In this document: in pieces, positions 42,191-52,716 of the stretch
Layout: each line of letters starts with the position of its first letter
How positions within the stretch are numbered: the stretch's first letter is position 1
DNA from: Malachius bipustulatus
Taxonomy: Eukaryota > Arthropoda > Insecta > Coleoptera > Melyridae
Length of the DNA: 64,000 nt
Direction: 5' to 3'
Assembly: GCA_910589415.1 (NCBI GenBank)
Contig: OU342631.1
Coordinates: 59,176,598 to 59,240,597 of the forward strand
Notes under the pieces: generated by a model
Told to the model about the DNA's origin: nothing
Seen by the model: only the letters and a program-made list of their open reading frames with translations
Databases searched by the model: none
Position numbers and translations under genes: made by a program

Positions 42191-42535
42191 TGTTACGGGT
42201 CTCACAATAAATAAATCACCACAAAAGTCTGCAAATCTTTATTGACCAAATTATAACCTCTAATTAATAATAAACACACACAGCTGACTACACTACTACT
42301 CTTGTACTTGTCTGTTATTTAAACCGCTATACTGTCACTACTGGCTTCCTTACTTCACACTTCACTTCACTACTGCTCCTGTCTATACTTCAGCTTCACT
42401 CTACGTCCAAACCAATACTACATCACGCAGCCGTAGGCGGTCCTTATATAGTCCCCCGACGCATCAGTAGTCACGTTCTACTCCGTTCTAGTAGGTACAT
42501 TCTCGAACGTAGCACCGGGGCACCGGCCGTCGAGG
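42191..42535 (-). repeat. 5' LTR of gag copy B (5'-truncated)
   Basis: Minus strand: TATA box CTATATAAGG (about 42452-42443), poly(A) signal AATAAAG (42243-42237), LTR end CCCGTAACA at 42199-42191, followed by TGGTGTCAGAAGCGGG as primer-binding site. Its upstream part is missing: at 42535 it abuts gag copy C in opposite orientation. Confidence 0.7.
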
Positions 42536-42961
42536 GGGCAAGCTGTGGACATGCTGCAAACATTGGCGGTAGAATTGCACTCGAATTACGATCAATTGAG
42601 TGCAGCATTAGAACTCCGATTCGGCAATCGCCATATGGAGCAGGTGTTCCAAAATAAGTTGATGAGCAGAGTGCAGAAGCCAAACGAGTAGCTACAGGAG
42701 TTCGAAGCTGATGTCAACAGGATTGTCCATCAAGCCTACCCAGATTCGCCGCAGAATTTCAAGGAACAACTGGCCTCGCAAACCTTTGTCAACGGGATAC
42801 GAGACACTGAACTACAGAAGATCCTGCGCATGTCACATTTGACAAAGTCCAGCGAAGCGCTAGTTAGAGCGCTCGAAATAGATGCAGCAATCAAGGCGTC
42901 CAATGGTAGAAACTTTTCCAAGGTACGAGCAGTGACAATTAATGAAGATAAAGAAGAGAAT
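42536..42961 (+). pseudogene. Gag fragment, composite copy C
   Basis: Begins inside the capsid region (GQAVDMLQTLAVELHSNYDQ), has a stop where Ser is expected (KPNE-stop-LQEF) and ends at TINEDKEEN, then AT-rich filler. Inverted relative to copy B, forming a head-to-head pair. Confidence 0.8.
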
Positions 42962-43018
42962 ATGAATATAAAAATATATAATTTTTAAATTCTTATTCTG
43001 TGGTAACAAATAAGATTA

Positions 43019-43351
43019 ATGTTAATTTTGATTCAACAGGCATCTGAGGAGGTCGGCCAAGGAACAAAACGGCCGACTGACGAAGGAGGGCCAGAGGCCA
43101 AACGGCCAAAGAGAGATGCTCCCGATGCTCAGGCCGCTGCCGATACTAAGGCCGCTGCCGATACTCAGGCCGCTGCCGATACTCAGGCCGCTGCCGATAC
43201 TCAAGGCCGCTGCCGATACTCAGGCCGCTGCCGATACTCAGGCCGCTGCCGATACTCAGGCGGAATCCGGTGCTCAGCCGGAATGCGGTCGGCAGCAGCC
43301 AAAAAAATGGTCGGACCATTGCCACTTGCTTTGATTTTGTGTGAATATTGA
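43019..43351 (+). pseudogene. (AAADTQ)n segment, composite copy C (frameshifted)
   Basis: Same start as copies A and B. An extra A after the fourth repeat (GATACTCAAGGCC, about 43204) shifts the frame, so the end is read as GRCRYS repeats. Shows the ancestral frame is AAADTQ. Confidence 0.7.
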
Positions 43352-44090
43352 GAAATTGTGTTGTGTAATGTAATCGTTTCCATGTAATTTAATTGAAAAA
43401 AAAAATAGCCTCCGTTTTTTTATTATTATTATTTTTTAAGTGAGTCACATTGATAAATAATCACTGAGGTGTATCCAAACAATTATTGTTCTAAATTTAG
43501 TTTTTTCTTCAACTATCGATAATTAATTCTTATTAATTACCTTTAAGAGTAATTTGCAGTAAACTGAGACAGTTACTGTAGCCCCCCTCCACCCCAAGCT
43601 ATATTCCTGTAATTGCTTAGACTATAAAAAAACGTAACAAATTTTCCCAAAGCAATGTTCTGGATAGTTTGTACCGGGTGGGCATCTAAAAATGAACAGC
43701 GGCTATATCTTGGGAGTAATTGATCCTACAGTTTCAAAAAAACAATTTACAGATATAAGTGACTATGCGAAATGCAATGAAAATATTTTCAAGATGGTCG
43801 CACTTCCGGAAATTCCGGAAGTTGACAACTACTGCGTTATTTTAACGGGGACACCTTTTATATTATTGTACTTTTAAATTGCCTGGCAAAATCTAATACA
43901 GGTGGTTTTCACAATTGGAATTTAGGTTGAGTAGTTTATGAGTTATAAACAAGTCAAAATAGCAATTTTCAATTTTCAAAGCATCTCACATTGAAAACGG
44001 CTCAAGATATTTAAAAACGGCTTACATGTCCCTATCTTAACTTTTTGCAAGGTATTCTATTATTAAATTATTTCCAAAGGCTATTATTAT
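43352..44090. other. Non-coding middle of composite unit C
   Basis: Collinear with 33019-33739. Confidence 0.75.
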
Positions 44091-44601
44091 TAAAGGCTTT
44101 CCAGCACTCATATTACAAGTAAGTTACTCTCTGACATTTCCATCACTAAGGTGGGTTTTTAGAAAGTCTCAAAAACATTTTAACTCATTAATACTGATTT
44201 TTTTATAGGGTGTTTGCGATCATCAATTATTATTGAAATTCATCCACACTACAGCTGGGGAAGTAGGTTCGTGCCATGATGCTAGAGTGCTAAGGAATAG
44301 CGAAGTCTGGCAGTTTATGACAGGAATGCCAGAAAACAATAGGTTTCCCGGAGACACCCATCTGTTAGGTGACAAAGCCTATCCGTTAATGCCGTACATT
44401 ATGACTCCATACCGGGATAATGGGCATTTCACAGAAGCCCCAACTCATTTTAATTATAGACTGTCAACAGCAAGAAGTTGTATTGAACGAGCCTTTTGTC
44501 TGCTGAAAAAAAGGTTCAGATGCCTAAATTTTTTAGACGTAAAAGGCATCGTCTGGGCTACCAGATCATACATCATTTCATGTACAGTATTGCATAATAT
44601 A
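44091..44601 (+). pseudogene. PIF/Harbinger transposase, composite copy C (longest)
   Basis: Exon end, intron (about 44120-44207) and the DDE exon as in copy A, then continues past copy A's breakpoint through RCLNFLDVKGIVWATRSYII to SCTVLHNI. After HNI a TA-target foldback begins at 44602. One three-base difference (TAT added in CAATTATTATTG) is in frame. Confidence 0.75.
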
Positions 44602-45472
44602 CAGGGTGGGCCATGGTATACGAAACGGAAGATTATGGCCGTGTCTCTGGATTTTAGGATCTTTTTATTTTTGGAGTGGATAGAGACCCGGCAGAGGTAC
44701 GTTTTAAAATTATATTCATAATGTACAGGGTGTCCCAAAAGCATAAAACATATCAAAGTTATGTTTTTTTAAATGGAATGCTCCTATGTTATTGCATTTT
44801 TAGATTGTCTGAAAAGAAAAAATAATTGGCTTTTACAGTTGGTGCTTAAATTCAGAAGTTTTTGAGTTATAAACAAGTGAAAATCGTAATTTTTCAAGTT
44901 CATGGCCCTGTACAACTAAAACGGCTGAAGATAGAGAAAAACGGCTTACATGTCCCTATTTTAACTTTTTATGTACTATCCTATGGTATAGAAACATTTG
45001 TGCTTTCTTTGATTTTTTTATTTGGCGACGCGTGGAGAATTCTCAGAATTTTTCAAATTTTTTATCACCCTGTATAAACATTTCATCCACATCGTAGGAT
45101 AGTACATGAAAAGTTAAAATAGGGGCATGTAAGCCGTTTTTCTCTATCTTCAGCCGTTTTCGTTGTACAGGGCCTTGAACTTGAAAAATGACGATTTTCA
45201 CTTGACTCAAAAACTTCTGAATTTAAACAATAACTGTAAAAGACAATCTTATTTTCTCTTCCCAGACAATCTAAAAATGCAATAACATAGGAGCTTTCCA
45301 TTTAAAAAAACATAACTTTGATATGTTTTATGCTTTTGGGACACCCTGTACATTATGAATATAATTTTAAAACGTACCTCTGCCGGGTCTCTATCCACTC
45401 CAAAAATAAAAAGATCCTAAAATCCAGAGACACGGCCATAATCTCCCGTTTCGTATACCGTGGCCCACCCTG
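44602..45472. mobile_element. Foldback element FB4 (outer), TA target
   Basis: CAGGGTGGGCCATGGTATAC at the left and GTATACCGTGGCCCACCCTG at the right, both next to TA. The TIR of about 120 bp contains GTCTCTGGATTTTAGGATC. It encloses a second foldback. Confidence 0.85.
44726..45348. mobile_element. Foldback element FB5 nested inside FB4, TA target
   Basis: CAGGGTGTCCCAAAAGCATA at the left; TATGCTTTTGGGACACCCTG at the right; TA at 44724-44725 and 45349-45350. Arms of about 270 bp share GGGCCTTGAACTTGAAAAAT-like sequence. Confidence 0.85.
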
Positions 45473-45475
45473 TAT

Positions 45476-46078
45476 TGTTACGGGTCTCACAATAAATAAA
45501 TCACCACCAAAGTCTGTAAATTCCTTTATTGTTTAACACCACAAGTACTTATAACCTCTAATAATTATTCTAAATTTCTAAATAATCAAAACACAAACAG
45601 CTGACTACACTACTACTTGCACTTGTCTATTCTTTATATCCGCTATCTGTCACTACTGGCTCCCTTACTTCACACTTCACTTCTGCTCTGTCTATACTTC
45701 AGTCTTCACTGTTTCACGTTCCACGCAACCGCAGGCTGTCCTTATATAGTGCCCCGACGCATCAGTAGTCACGTTCTACTCCGTTCTAGCAGGTACATTC
45801 TCGAACGTCGCACCGGCGCACCGGCCGTCGATTCGTGGATTCTGGAAATGTCAGATTGTTCGGCGAGCCCACTCCAGAAATCCATAGAACTAACGTCTGT
45901 CTGTCGATGTGTCACATGACATGTGACTGGAACTGTCGCGAACATGTCATTGACTAACTCAGTATAAAAAAAGAATGTAAACAAACAAGCAAATTCGTGG
46001 ACTAGAATGCTAAAGGTTAAAGAAGCAATTACTAGAATTTTTCCAGAGCAGTCTCGTTATAATATTATAACGAACTTA
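45476..46078 (-). repeat. Solo LTR-like copy of the gypsy LTR
   Basis: Starts (plus sense) TGTTACGGGTCTCAC as in copy B, contains the inverse TATA region CCTTATATAG, and continues to TCTCGTTATAATAT. No coding part is attached. It sits exactly between the TA of FB4 and the TA of the next foldback; its outer end is not defined. Confidence 0.6.
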
Positions 46079-46080
46079 TA

Positions 46081-47293
46081 CAGGGTGGGCCATCGAAAAG
46101 GTAACAGGCCTAATAATTTGGAAAGTGAAGACATATGCGGAAAACGCCGAAACAGGTCGATTTTGTTATCAAGGGGGACATATTTTCGTGAAAAACTTAA
46201 CTACCCAAGTTCACCCCCTTGGCAGGGGTAGCTACCCCTTTGCTTATCATCATAGGGAACCGATATCGGGTGATACATCATTTGAAAGCCACTCGAATTC
46301 TCTTTACAACGATATCCAAAATTTTGGGTTTCGCTCACATACAGGGTGGCCCCACGAAAACGCAACTCACCTTAATAACTTGAAAACTGAAGATGTACGC
46401 GGAAAACGCCGAAACAGGTCGATTTTGTTATCGAGGGGGACATATTTTCGTGACAAATTTAACCACCCAAATTCACCCCCTCGGCAGGGGTAGCTACCCC
46501 TATGCTTATCATCATAGGGAACAGCTATCGAGTGATACATCATTTGAAAGCTACTTGAATTCTCTTTACAACGATATCCAACATTTTGGGTTTCGCTTAC
46601 ATACAGGCTGGTCCAACGAAAACATTTTTTTTGTGCCAACCTGTATGTAAGTGAGACCCAAAATGTTGGATATCGTTAAGAGAATTCAAGTAGCTTTCAA
46701 ATGATGTATGCGAGTGGTTTCGCTTACATACAGGCTGGCCCAACGAAAACTTTTTTTTTGGGCCACCCTGTATGTAAGTGAAGCCCAAAATGTTAGATAT
46801 CGTTGTAAAAAGAATTCAAGTAGCTTTCAAATGATGTATCACTCAATAGCTGTTCCCTATGATGATAAGCAAAGAGGTAGCTACCCCTGCCAAGGGGGTG
46901 AATTTGGGTGGTTAAATTTGTCACGAAAATATGCCTACTTTGATAACAAAATCGACCTGTTTCGGCGTTTTTCGCTTACATCTTCAGTTTCTAAGTTATT
47001 AAGGCGAGTTTCGTTTTCGTGGGGCCATCCTGTATGTGAGCGAAACCCAAAATTTTGGATATCGTTGTAAAGAGAATTCGAGTGGCTTTCAAATGATGTA
47101 TCACCCGATATCTGTTCCCTATGATGATAAGCAAAGGGGTAGCTACCCCTGCCAAGGGGATGAACTTGGGTAGTTAAATTTGTCACGAAAATATGTCCCC
47201 CTCGCTAACAAAATCGACCTGTTTCGGCGTTTTTCGCATACATCTTCACTTTCCAAACTATTAGGCTTGTTACCTTTTCGATGGCCCACCCTG
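46081..47293. mobile_element. Multiply nested foldback (same family inserted in itself)
   Basis: Outer ends CAGGGTGGGCCATCGAAAAG and CTTTTCGATGGCCCACCCTG (TA targets 46079-46080, 47294-47295). Level 2 at 46342-47032 (CAGGGTGGCCCCACGAAAAC). Level 3 at 46604-46770, itself made of two roughly 40-bp CAGG(C)TGG...CC(A)CCTG hairpins. Levels 1 and 2 share long internal text (GCCGAAACAGGTCGATTTTG, GGCAGGGGTAGCTACCCCT), so one family inserted three times at equivalent TA sites, or amplified in place. Confidence 0.85.
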
Positions 47294-47295
47294 TA

Positions 47296-48234
47296 TACTA
47301 TAACTATAACGAACTGGAACAAAAATCCAAAAAACTAAACAAAAGTACTGCAATTCTGTTATTTAAAATCATCAAAAATTAAAAAATTGTTTTTTAAATT
47401 AAAAGTCAAAGTTGACGATCGGGAGAAAGTTGAAAATTACAAATATTTTTGAAAAATAATAAGAAAAACAACAGTTTTTGAATTAAATTTCCCATAAAAA
47501 AAGTAACAATTTCCTAAATCGACCAACGGGCTAAAAAGAACATGTCCCAAATTTGGTTTTTCTAAGTTCAAGTATAACTGCGACACACTGTAAGAATGGG
47601 ACATGTTATTTTTCTGTCGAAGGTGTCTCTTGACTTTTTTCAAATTGGTCAGGGTTTGACTGAAAAAAAATTTCTGTCGAACTTGACCTTTATTAAAGAT
47701 GAATAGATTAATAAAAATAAAAAATAAAAATTTTTACTTAATAAGTATGCATAATAAATTGACAAATTTTAAAAATAACTTCATGATATTATTTAATAAT
47801 CTGAAAATATGACAACATTCCCAAATTAATAAAACAGTGTCTCGAAAACAAAATATTTTTTTAAGAAAATAAAACTTGTTTAATTTTTTTTTGAAGACTA
47901 ACAAGCATTCCTTATATTCAGTTGGTGCTTCATTTCATGGAGCACCCTCAAATTTATGTCACAGCTTAAGGCGATTGGAAATTGCATTTTTTCCTTTAAA
48001 GCCTTAGAAAAAAATTGCAGTTGTTGCGTATAATGGGTTGGAAATGCATCATAATTATTTGTATTTCTATAATAGTAAAGTATTATGGGTATTTCAAAGT
48101 GCAGACCCCCTATATCAAATTATTTTTCCCGATCGATTAAGTAATAAGGTCCCAACTCAATTTCTCCACACACGTTGCACCAATACCTACACGTAAGCTC
48201 GTTCCAGGCGGAAGTCGCTCGGGCAACTTGTTCG
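47296..48234. other. AT-rich spacer, nothing recognised
   Basis: No ORF or repeat boundary supported. Confidence 0.4.
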
Positions 48235-48470
48235 CGAAATATAGCGAATTTTCGGTGCGAAAAAAAATTTCAAATGGTTTGTATTTGGCTGATAGTGCAT
48301 GTCGGGGGTTCAGCTAATGTTTTTTAGAAGGGTATTTTGATGTTTTTTTAAGGATACGTTGGGAGGGGGTGGTGGGAAGGGAGAGCGAAAGTTCTTAAAA
48401 TCCCTATAACTCGACACACACCGAAGAGACGTAGCGCAAAAAATCAAACGGCGCCTTTGCCCGGAATACA
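48235..48470. repeat. Left arm of inverted repeat (partner 50495-50722)
   Basis: GCGAATTTTCGGTGCG, TTTCAAATGGTTTGT and GGGAGAGCGAAAGTTC occur in inverse orientation at the right arm. The ORF1-only LINE lies between the arms. Confidence 0.8.
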
Positions 48471-48831
48471 ACGAACCCTTTTCGAAGGGTTCGCGAAAAA
48501 TCCGCCGCTGGCACCCGAAACATAAATCTGGGAAAGGGAAAGGGTAGGCATCTTGTCATTTTCCTCCTTCCTCGAAGTTCGGCGGTTAGCAGGAAGAAAG
48601 AATTTTCCAAATCGGGTTAAAATTGACCGAGATACGAGGAAGCGAGCATTCACAGAATGCAATTTTTTTTAAATAAATATGTAGTCTGATGTTTCGGCTC
48701 CATTTTTAGCTCCTCAAAAATGCCCTACTCCTCTCCGTTTTCTCATTATAGAGTCGGAATGTAGAACACTCATATCTCCCTTGAAAATAATCGCAGTGAG
48801 ATTTTCCAAAGCGAAAATTAAAGCTGAATAA

Positions 48832-50410
48832 TAATAATAATATAATAATAATGTTTATTTTTGAAGAATATTACATTCTTTATAACTATAATACTATAAT
48901 ACAATACTTAATTAAATCTACATTAAATCAAACCTACTTACGTATACATTTTTTTCTTATACCTACTAGGTAATTATTTCTTTTTGCTCATTTTGCACTA
49001 TCATGTTTTTATTTTTATTCTCAATACCTATGTTTATGTCTAAGATCGCGTGGTCAGTAATTTTATCATCGTTATTGTTGTTTACAATATCCATTTCATA
49101 CCTACCTATGTGTTATGTTTATCAACAATGCAACAATCTGATAGTGTCCTACTTTTACTTGTCCATTGATTTCTACCAAATATTCACCATTTTCTTCTTT
49201 TTCTGTTCTATTTTCTTCTTGTATACACCACAATTTACATCAAAAACATCATGACTTACATCCATATTCAAATTCAATTTTCTATTCACCTCAACACAAT
49301 TGATACATTTCTTCTTTTTTTCGCAGTCTTTTGATAAATGTTCTCCGCTGCATCTAAAACACGCCATTCTATTTTTACATGCTTCTTTTTTATGATTGTA
49401 TCCCCCACAATTGAAGCATCGCTTTATATATACGTGCTCGTAAACATAACAGCGATCCCAACCAATGTTAATTTTTTGCATCTCCATTATCTGCTTGAAC
49501 GATGACTCATCCACTTCTGCAATCAAGTCCCAGTATCTCTTTTTCTTTGTTTCTAACAATTTAACTATCTTTATTTGACTCACATAGTTGTTCTGTTGTT
49601 TAATTTGACTGATTATTTCTTCATCTTCATTTACTTCACTCAGACCACATATTTTTATTCTTCTTTTTAACTTCTCAATCATATCTGCTTTATAATCTGT
49701 CATCTTCTTACTAACTTCTGCTTTGAGATTTTCGCCATCCTGTTTTGTTTCACAATTTACTATAATAGCACCACCTTTTGTTTTCTTTATGCTTTTCACT
49801 TTGTTGGAGACAGGATCAACAGTATCCCTCAATTCCTTTTCAATTTTTTCATGTTCCTTTTTAACTTCATTTTTATTTATCTCATTTTTAGGTTTAATAA
49901 TCACAGGTGTGATTGTTTCCTTAATTGCATCCTTATATGATATCTTCTCCTTTTTATCTTCCAACTTTTTTACTATCTTATCTATATTATTTGCTAATAC
50001 CTTTTGTTCTGCCGCTTGTTCTTGCATTTTTGCATCCATTTTGTAAATGAATTGAACTATCATGTCCAATCCACCTTCTAAAACCCTTTGTTTGTAAATT
50101 TTATAATCATTTCTACAGGGTTGACAAATAAACCAAAGTGCAGTACTCTTCTTCAGTACCTTACATTCATTGTCTGAAATATTCATACACACTTTGTGTA
50201 CTGGTTTTCTACATAATCCACAATTCCAACCTTGCTCTCCACTTTCAACCTCCTTTGTACACACACTACACTTGCTACTCATTTCAGCTATATTTTTATC
50301 CTTTTACATTTAAATTCTTCGGTTTGTTCATACTATACTATATCGCAGTCCGGCAACGATGTGCATCGTGCCGCTGCTCAAACACTACTGAAAGAAAGGG
50401 GCATCTTCTC
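48832..50410 (-). mobile_element. ORF1-only LINE with (ATT)n tail
   Basis: On the minus strand a short 5' UTR (AGCAGCGGCACGATGCACAT) precedes ORF1; then about 330 nt of 3' sequence ends in AATAAACATTATTATTATAT. No endonuclease or RT is present. The element looks like a non-autonomous half-LINE or an internal-deletion derivative. Confidence 0.65.
49173..50282 (-). CDS. LINE ORF1 protein: PHD finger plus CCHC knuckles
   Basis: 369 codons. N-terminus CSVCTKEVESGEQGWNCGLC and following His/Cys give a PHD-type finger ending CQPCRND. The middle is Lys/Glu-rich coiled coil. The C-terminus carries CFNCGGYNHKKEAC, CFRCSGEHLSKDC and CINCVEVN, three knuckles in tandem as in I/jockey-type ORF1. Past the knuckles the usual end (NRKLNLNMDVSH) is present; the last residues shift frame relative to a longer reading. 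Would bind element RNA. No stop. Confidence 0.8.
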   Translation of the reverse strand: MSSKCSVCTKEVESGEQGWNCGLCRKPVHKVCMNISDNECKVLKKSTALWFICQPCRNDYKIYKQRVLEGGLDMIVQFIYKMDAKMQEQAAEQKVLANNIDKIVKKLEDKKEKISYKDAIKETITPVIIKPKNEINKNEVKKEHEKIEKELRDTVDPVSNKVKSIKKTKGGAIIVNCETKQDGENLKAEVSKKMTDYKADMIEKLKRRIKICGLSEVNEDEEIISQIKQQNNYVSQIKIVKLLETKKKRYWDLIAEVDESSFKQIMEMQKINIGWDRCYVYEHVYIKRCFNCGGYNHKKEACKNRMACFRCSGEHLSKDCEKKKKCINCVEVNRKLNLNMDVSHDVFDVNCGVYKKKIEQKKKKMVNIW

Positions 50411-50494
50411 AAATAAAAATTGTCTCTCCCACCTCTTACCTTCATGCCAAAAAAAGATTTTGAAAAAATGTTTAGGGCAAAAAAATTAACAAAA

Positions 50495-50722
50495 CACCGT
50501 TTGATTTTTTGCGGGACTCCTCTTCAGAGTCGAGTTATCGGGGTCTTAAGAAATTTTGAACTTTCGCTCTCCCTCCCCTACGAATTGTCCCCCCACCCCC
50601 TTCCAACAGGCCCTTAAAAATATCAAAATACCATTCTAAAAAACATTAGCTGAACTCCCTACATGCACTACCGGCCAAGAACAAACCATTTGAAATTTTT
50701 TTTCGCATCGAAAATTCGCTGC
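50495..50722. repeat. Right arm of inverted repeat (partner 48235-48470)
   Basis: Inverse of the left arm, including AAAAAACATTAGCTGAAC and TCGCATCGAAAATTCGC. Confidence 0.8.
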
Positions 50723-50845
50723 TTGTTCTGTCAAGTTTTTTCTTTTCGGGAAGAACAATTTTTTCGGTAGGATCAAAACTGACGGAGCAATCCACGAAAA
50801 ACCGATATTCCGTACTTTACAATGATCTCTTTATAAAAAATCCTT

Positions 50846-51065
50846 ATAGGAATTGTCTCCCGGTTAAATTTGATGCAATTTTAATTATCGATAGTATATT
50901 CGATGATCAAAAGTCTCCATGGACTTTCCCCCCCCCCCCCCCCCAACATTCATGTTCTCGACGTATTCACCTCTGAAGATTGATTTTTTCTTTCATGGAA
51001 GACACTACCGATCCCCAATATTATACATCCAATTTAACCGGGAGCTAATTCCCATATAAGGATTC
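50846..51065. repeat. Inverted repeat with a 17-nt poly-C in its loop
   Basis: AATCCTTATAGGAATTGTCT, then CCCGGTTAAATTTGATG at the left, is mirrored by CATCCAATTTAACCGGGAG and CCCATATAAGGATT at the right. The C17 tract is at 50928-50944. Confidence 0.8.
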
Positions 51066-51778
51066 TGCGGGGTCCTTTATAAAAATATTTGTTTTGAGTA
51101 GTTTTAAACGAGGCTGATTAAAATTACTCAACTTATAGAAATCATCCCGCTTACAGGATAAATTGGGCTAACATTTAGGTACATAAATAATTTTCAAACA
51201 GTCCAGATTTATTAGCTATCCAGCTAACATAATCAATCGACATGGGATATGTTGTTAGCATGGGATATATGTATGAATTTTCGTTATAGGGCAATATAAT
51301 AATAATTTACCTACTTTTTATTGCTCCCTATGAGAAGCCGGGCGATACCGAGTTGGGCGAAGGATTTTGTTCTTCCATAATCCCAGGGCTCAGTTGGGCG
51401 ACAAACGAGAAGTAAGTAACGAGAAATAAGAGATAATGAAGCATAACTGAACAGGCAAGAAATACATGTGAGGCCTTGCCCATATATATTGGCTGGAGAA
51501 TGTTTCATATAAGTGAGGTACCTGTGTACATTTTCAGCTCCTGCATTTCGGTAAATTCAGTGAGTTTTTGTCTGAAGTAATTGTAGTGCTTTACATCATC
51601 TTGAAGCATATTTCTCAACCTGTAATCTGTAGCATTTGTTTCTTCCACATATAAGTAAGTTAATCTATTGGGAATCTATGAAATACCAGGTTATTAATAC
51701 GACAGTCATTGTGAATTGCTGCCTATCTCGCTTGGAGACTTTTTGTGTGGTGCGATATCATTTCCTGATAGCCGTGAG
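51066..51778. other. Spacer before LINE 2
   Basis: No ORF recognised. The words CATGGGATAT and GTTAGCA recur near 51240-51270. Confidence 0.4.
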
Positions 51779-51893
51779 GCCTGGCACTGTGGATTTGTTT
51801 ATTTCTGTGCCTACATTACTTCTGCGAGTTCCAGGAGGCTGAGTACTGTGGATTTTACATATTTTGTGTGTCTACATTATTGCAGCGTTTGTT
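51779..51893 (+). promoter_or_regulatory. 5' UTR tandem repeat of LINE 2
   Basis: Two imperfect units of about 60 bp, each with ACTGTGGATTT...TGTG(C/T)CTACATTA, directly upstream of ORF1. Repeated 5' UTR monomers often carry the internal promoter of LINEs; here that role is inferred. Confidence 0.5.
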
Positions 51894-51915
51894 CTTCTAT
51901 TGGCGTCTGGTTAAA

Positions 51916-52692
51916 ATGAATCAGTGTGTTAATTGCGGCCTTGTTGGGAAACCTAGCAGTCTACAGTGTGATGTTTGTCAGGGATCCTTACATCACACTT
52001 GCGCGGGCCTTTCTGAGAGCGAGGTGAAGATGACTCGAGCGAAGTCAAAGTCTTTCAAAGTTGTGTGCAACTCCTGTAATGGCAATTTGTCAAGCTATAG
52101 GGACATGAAGGTTCTCATCAATAATTTGCAGCAGGAGTTCGCTGGTTCCTTGAGGAGGATCAAGGACGATTTTGATTCTCAACTGGCTGATATAAGATCT
52201 AGTATATCCCAGAGGAACTCCGACATCTTTGAAGAGGTCACTCAGGAGGTGTTTGAACGGCAAAAGCGTTCCAATAACTTGATTGTCTTCAATTTACCTG
52301 AACTGCCAAATTCTTTCTCCAGGGAGCAGCGTATTAGAGATGAGAGGACGGAGATTATCAGTGTTTTGGGAGTTGTCGACCCCGAGAACGATTTTTCTGG
52401 TGTCACAGTTGAGAGACTGGGTCGATACAGCCCGCAGGAAGGTTCACGAGCCCGACCAGTGAGGATTAGACTAAGAGATGAAACTCATGTTCTCGGCGTC
52501 ATCCGAAATCGTCATAAATTAAGGAATCATGATAGATTCAGTTCTGTTATCATTACCACCGATAAAACACCCAAGCAACAGGAATCGTACAGGCGCTTGA
52601 AGGCCGAGATGATGGAGAGGACTGCCAACGGGGAGGAGGGACTGAGGATTCGGTATGTGAATGGTGTTCCTAAGATCCTTCATTTAAACTAA
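51916..52692 (+). CDS. CR1/T1-type LINE 2 ORF1 protein
   Basis: 258 codons from ATG 51916 (an upstream in-frame codon extends it to 51868, but 51916 matches the LINE 1 ORF1 start). PHD finger (CVNCGLVGKPSSLQCDVC, then HTC, CNSC), coiled coil (INNLQQEFAGSLRRIKDDF) and RRM-like domain (NNLIVFNLPEL). Aligns end to end with LINE 1 ORF1. Intact. Confidence 0.85.
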   Translation: MNQCVNCGLVGKPSSLQCDVCQGSLHHTCAGLSESEVKMTRAKSKSFKVVCNSCNGNLSSYRDMKVLINNLQQEFAGSLRRIKDDFDSQLADIRSSISQRNSDIFEEVTQEVFERQKRSNNLIVFNLPELPNSFSREQRIRDERTEIISVLGVVDPENDFSGVTVERLGRYSPQEGSRARPVRIRLRDETHVLGVIRNRHKLRNHDRFSSVIITTDKTPKQQESYRRLKAEMMERTANGEEGLRIRYVNGVPKILHLN

Positions 52693-52716
52693 ATACTTCA
52701 CCCATTTTGCACTCTA

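Noticed and set aside
46007..47186. Several ORFs of 74-122 codons in the nested foldback
   Set aside because: They are mirror images of one another produced by the palindrome and its repeated text; no domain.
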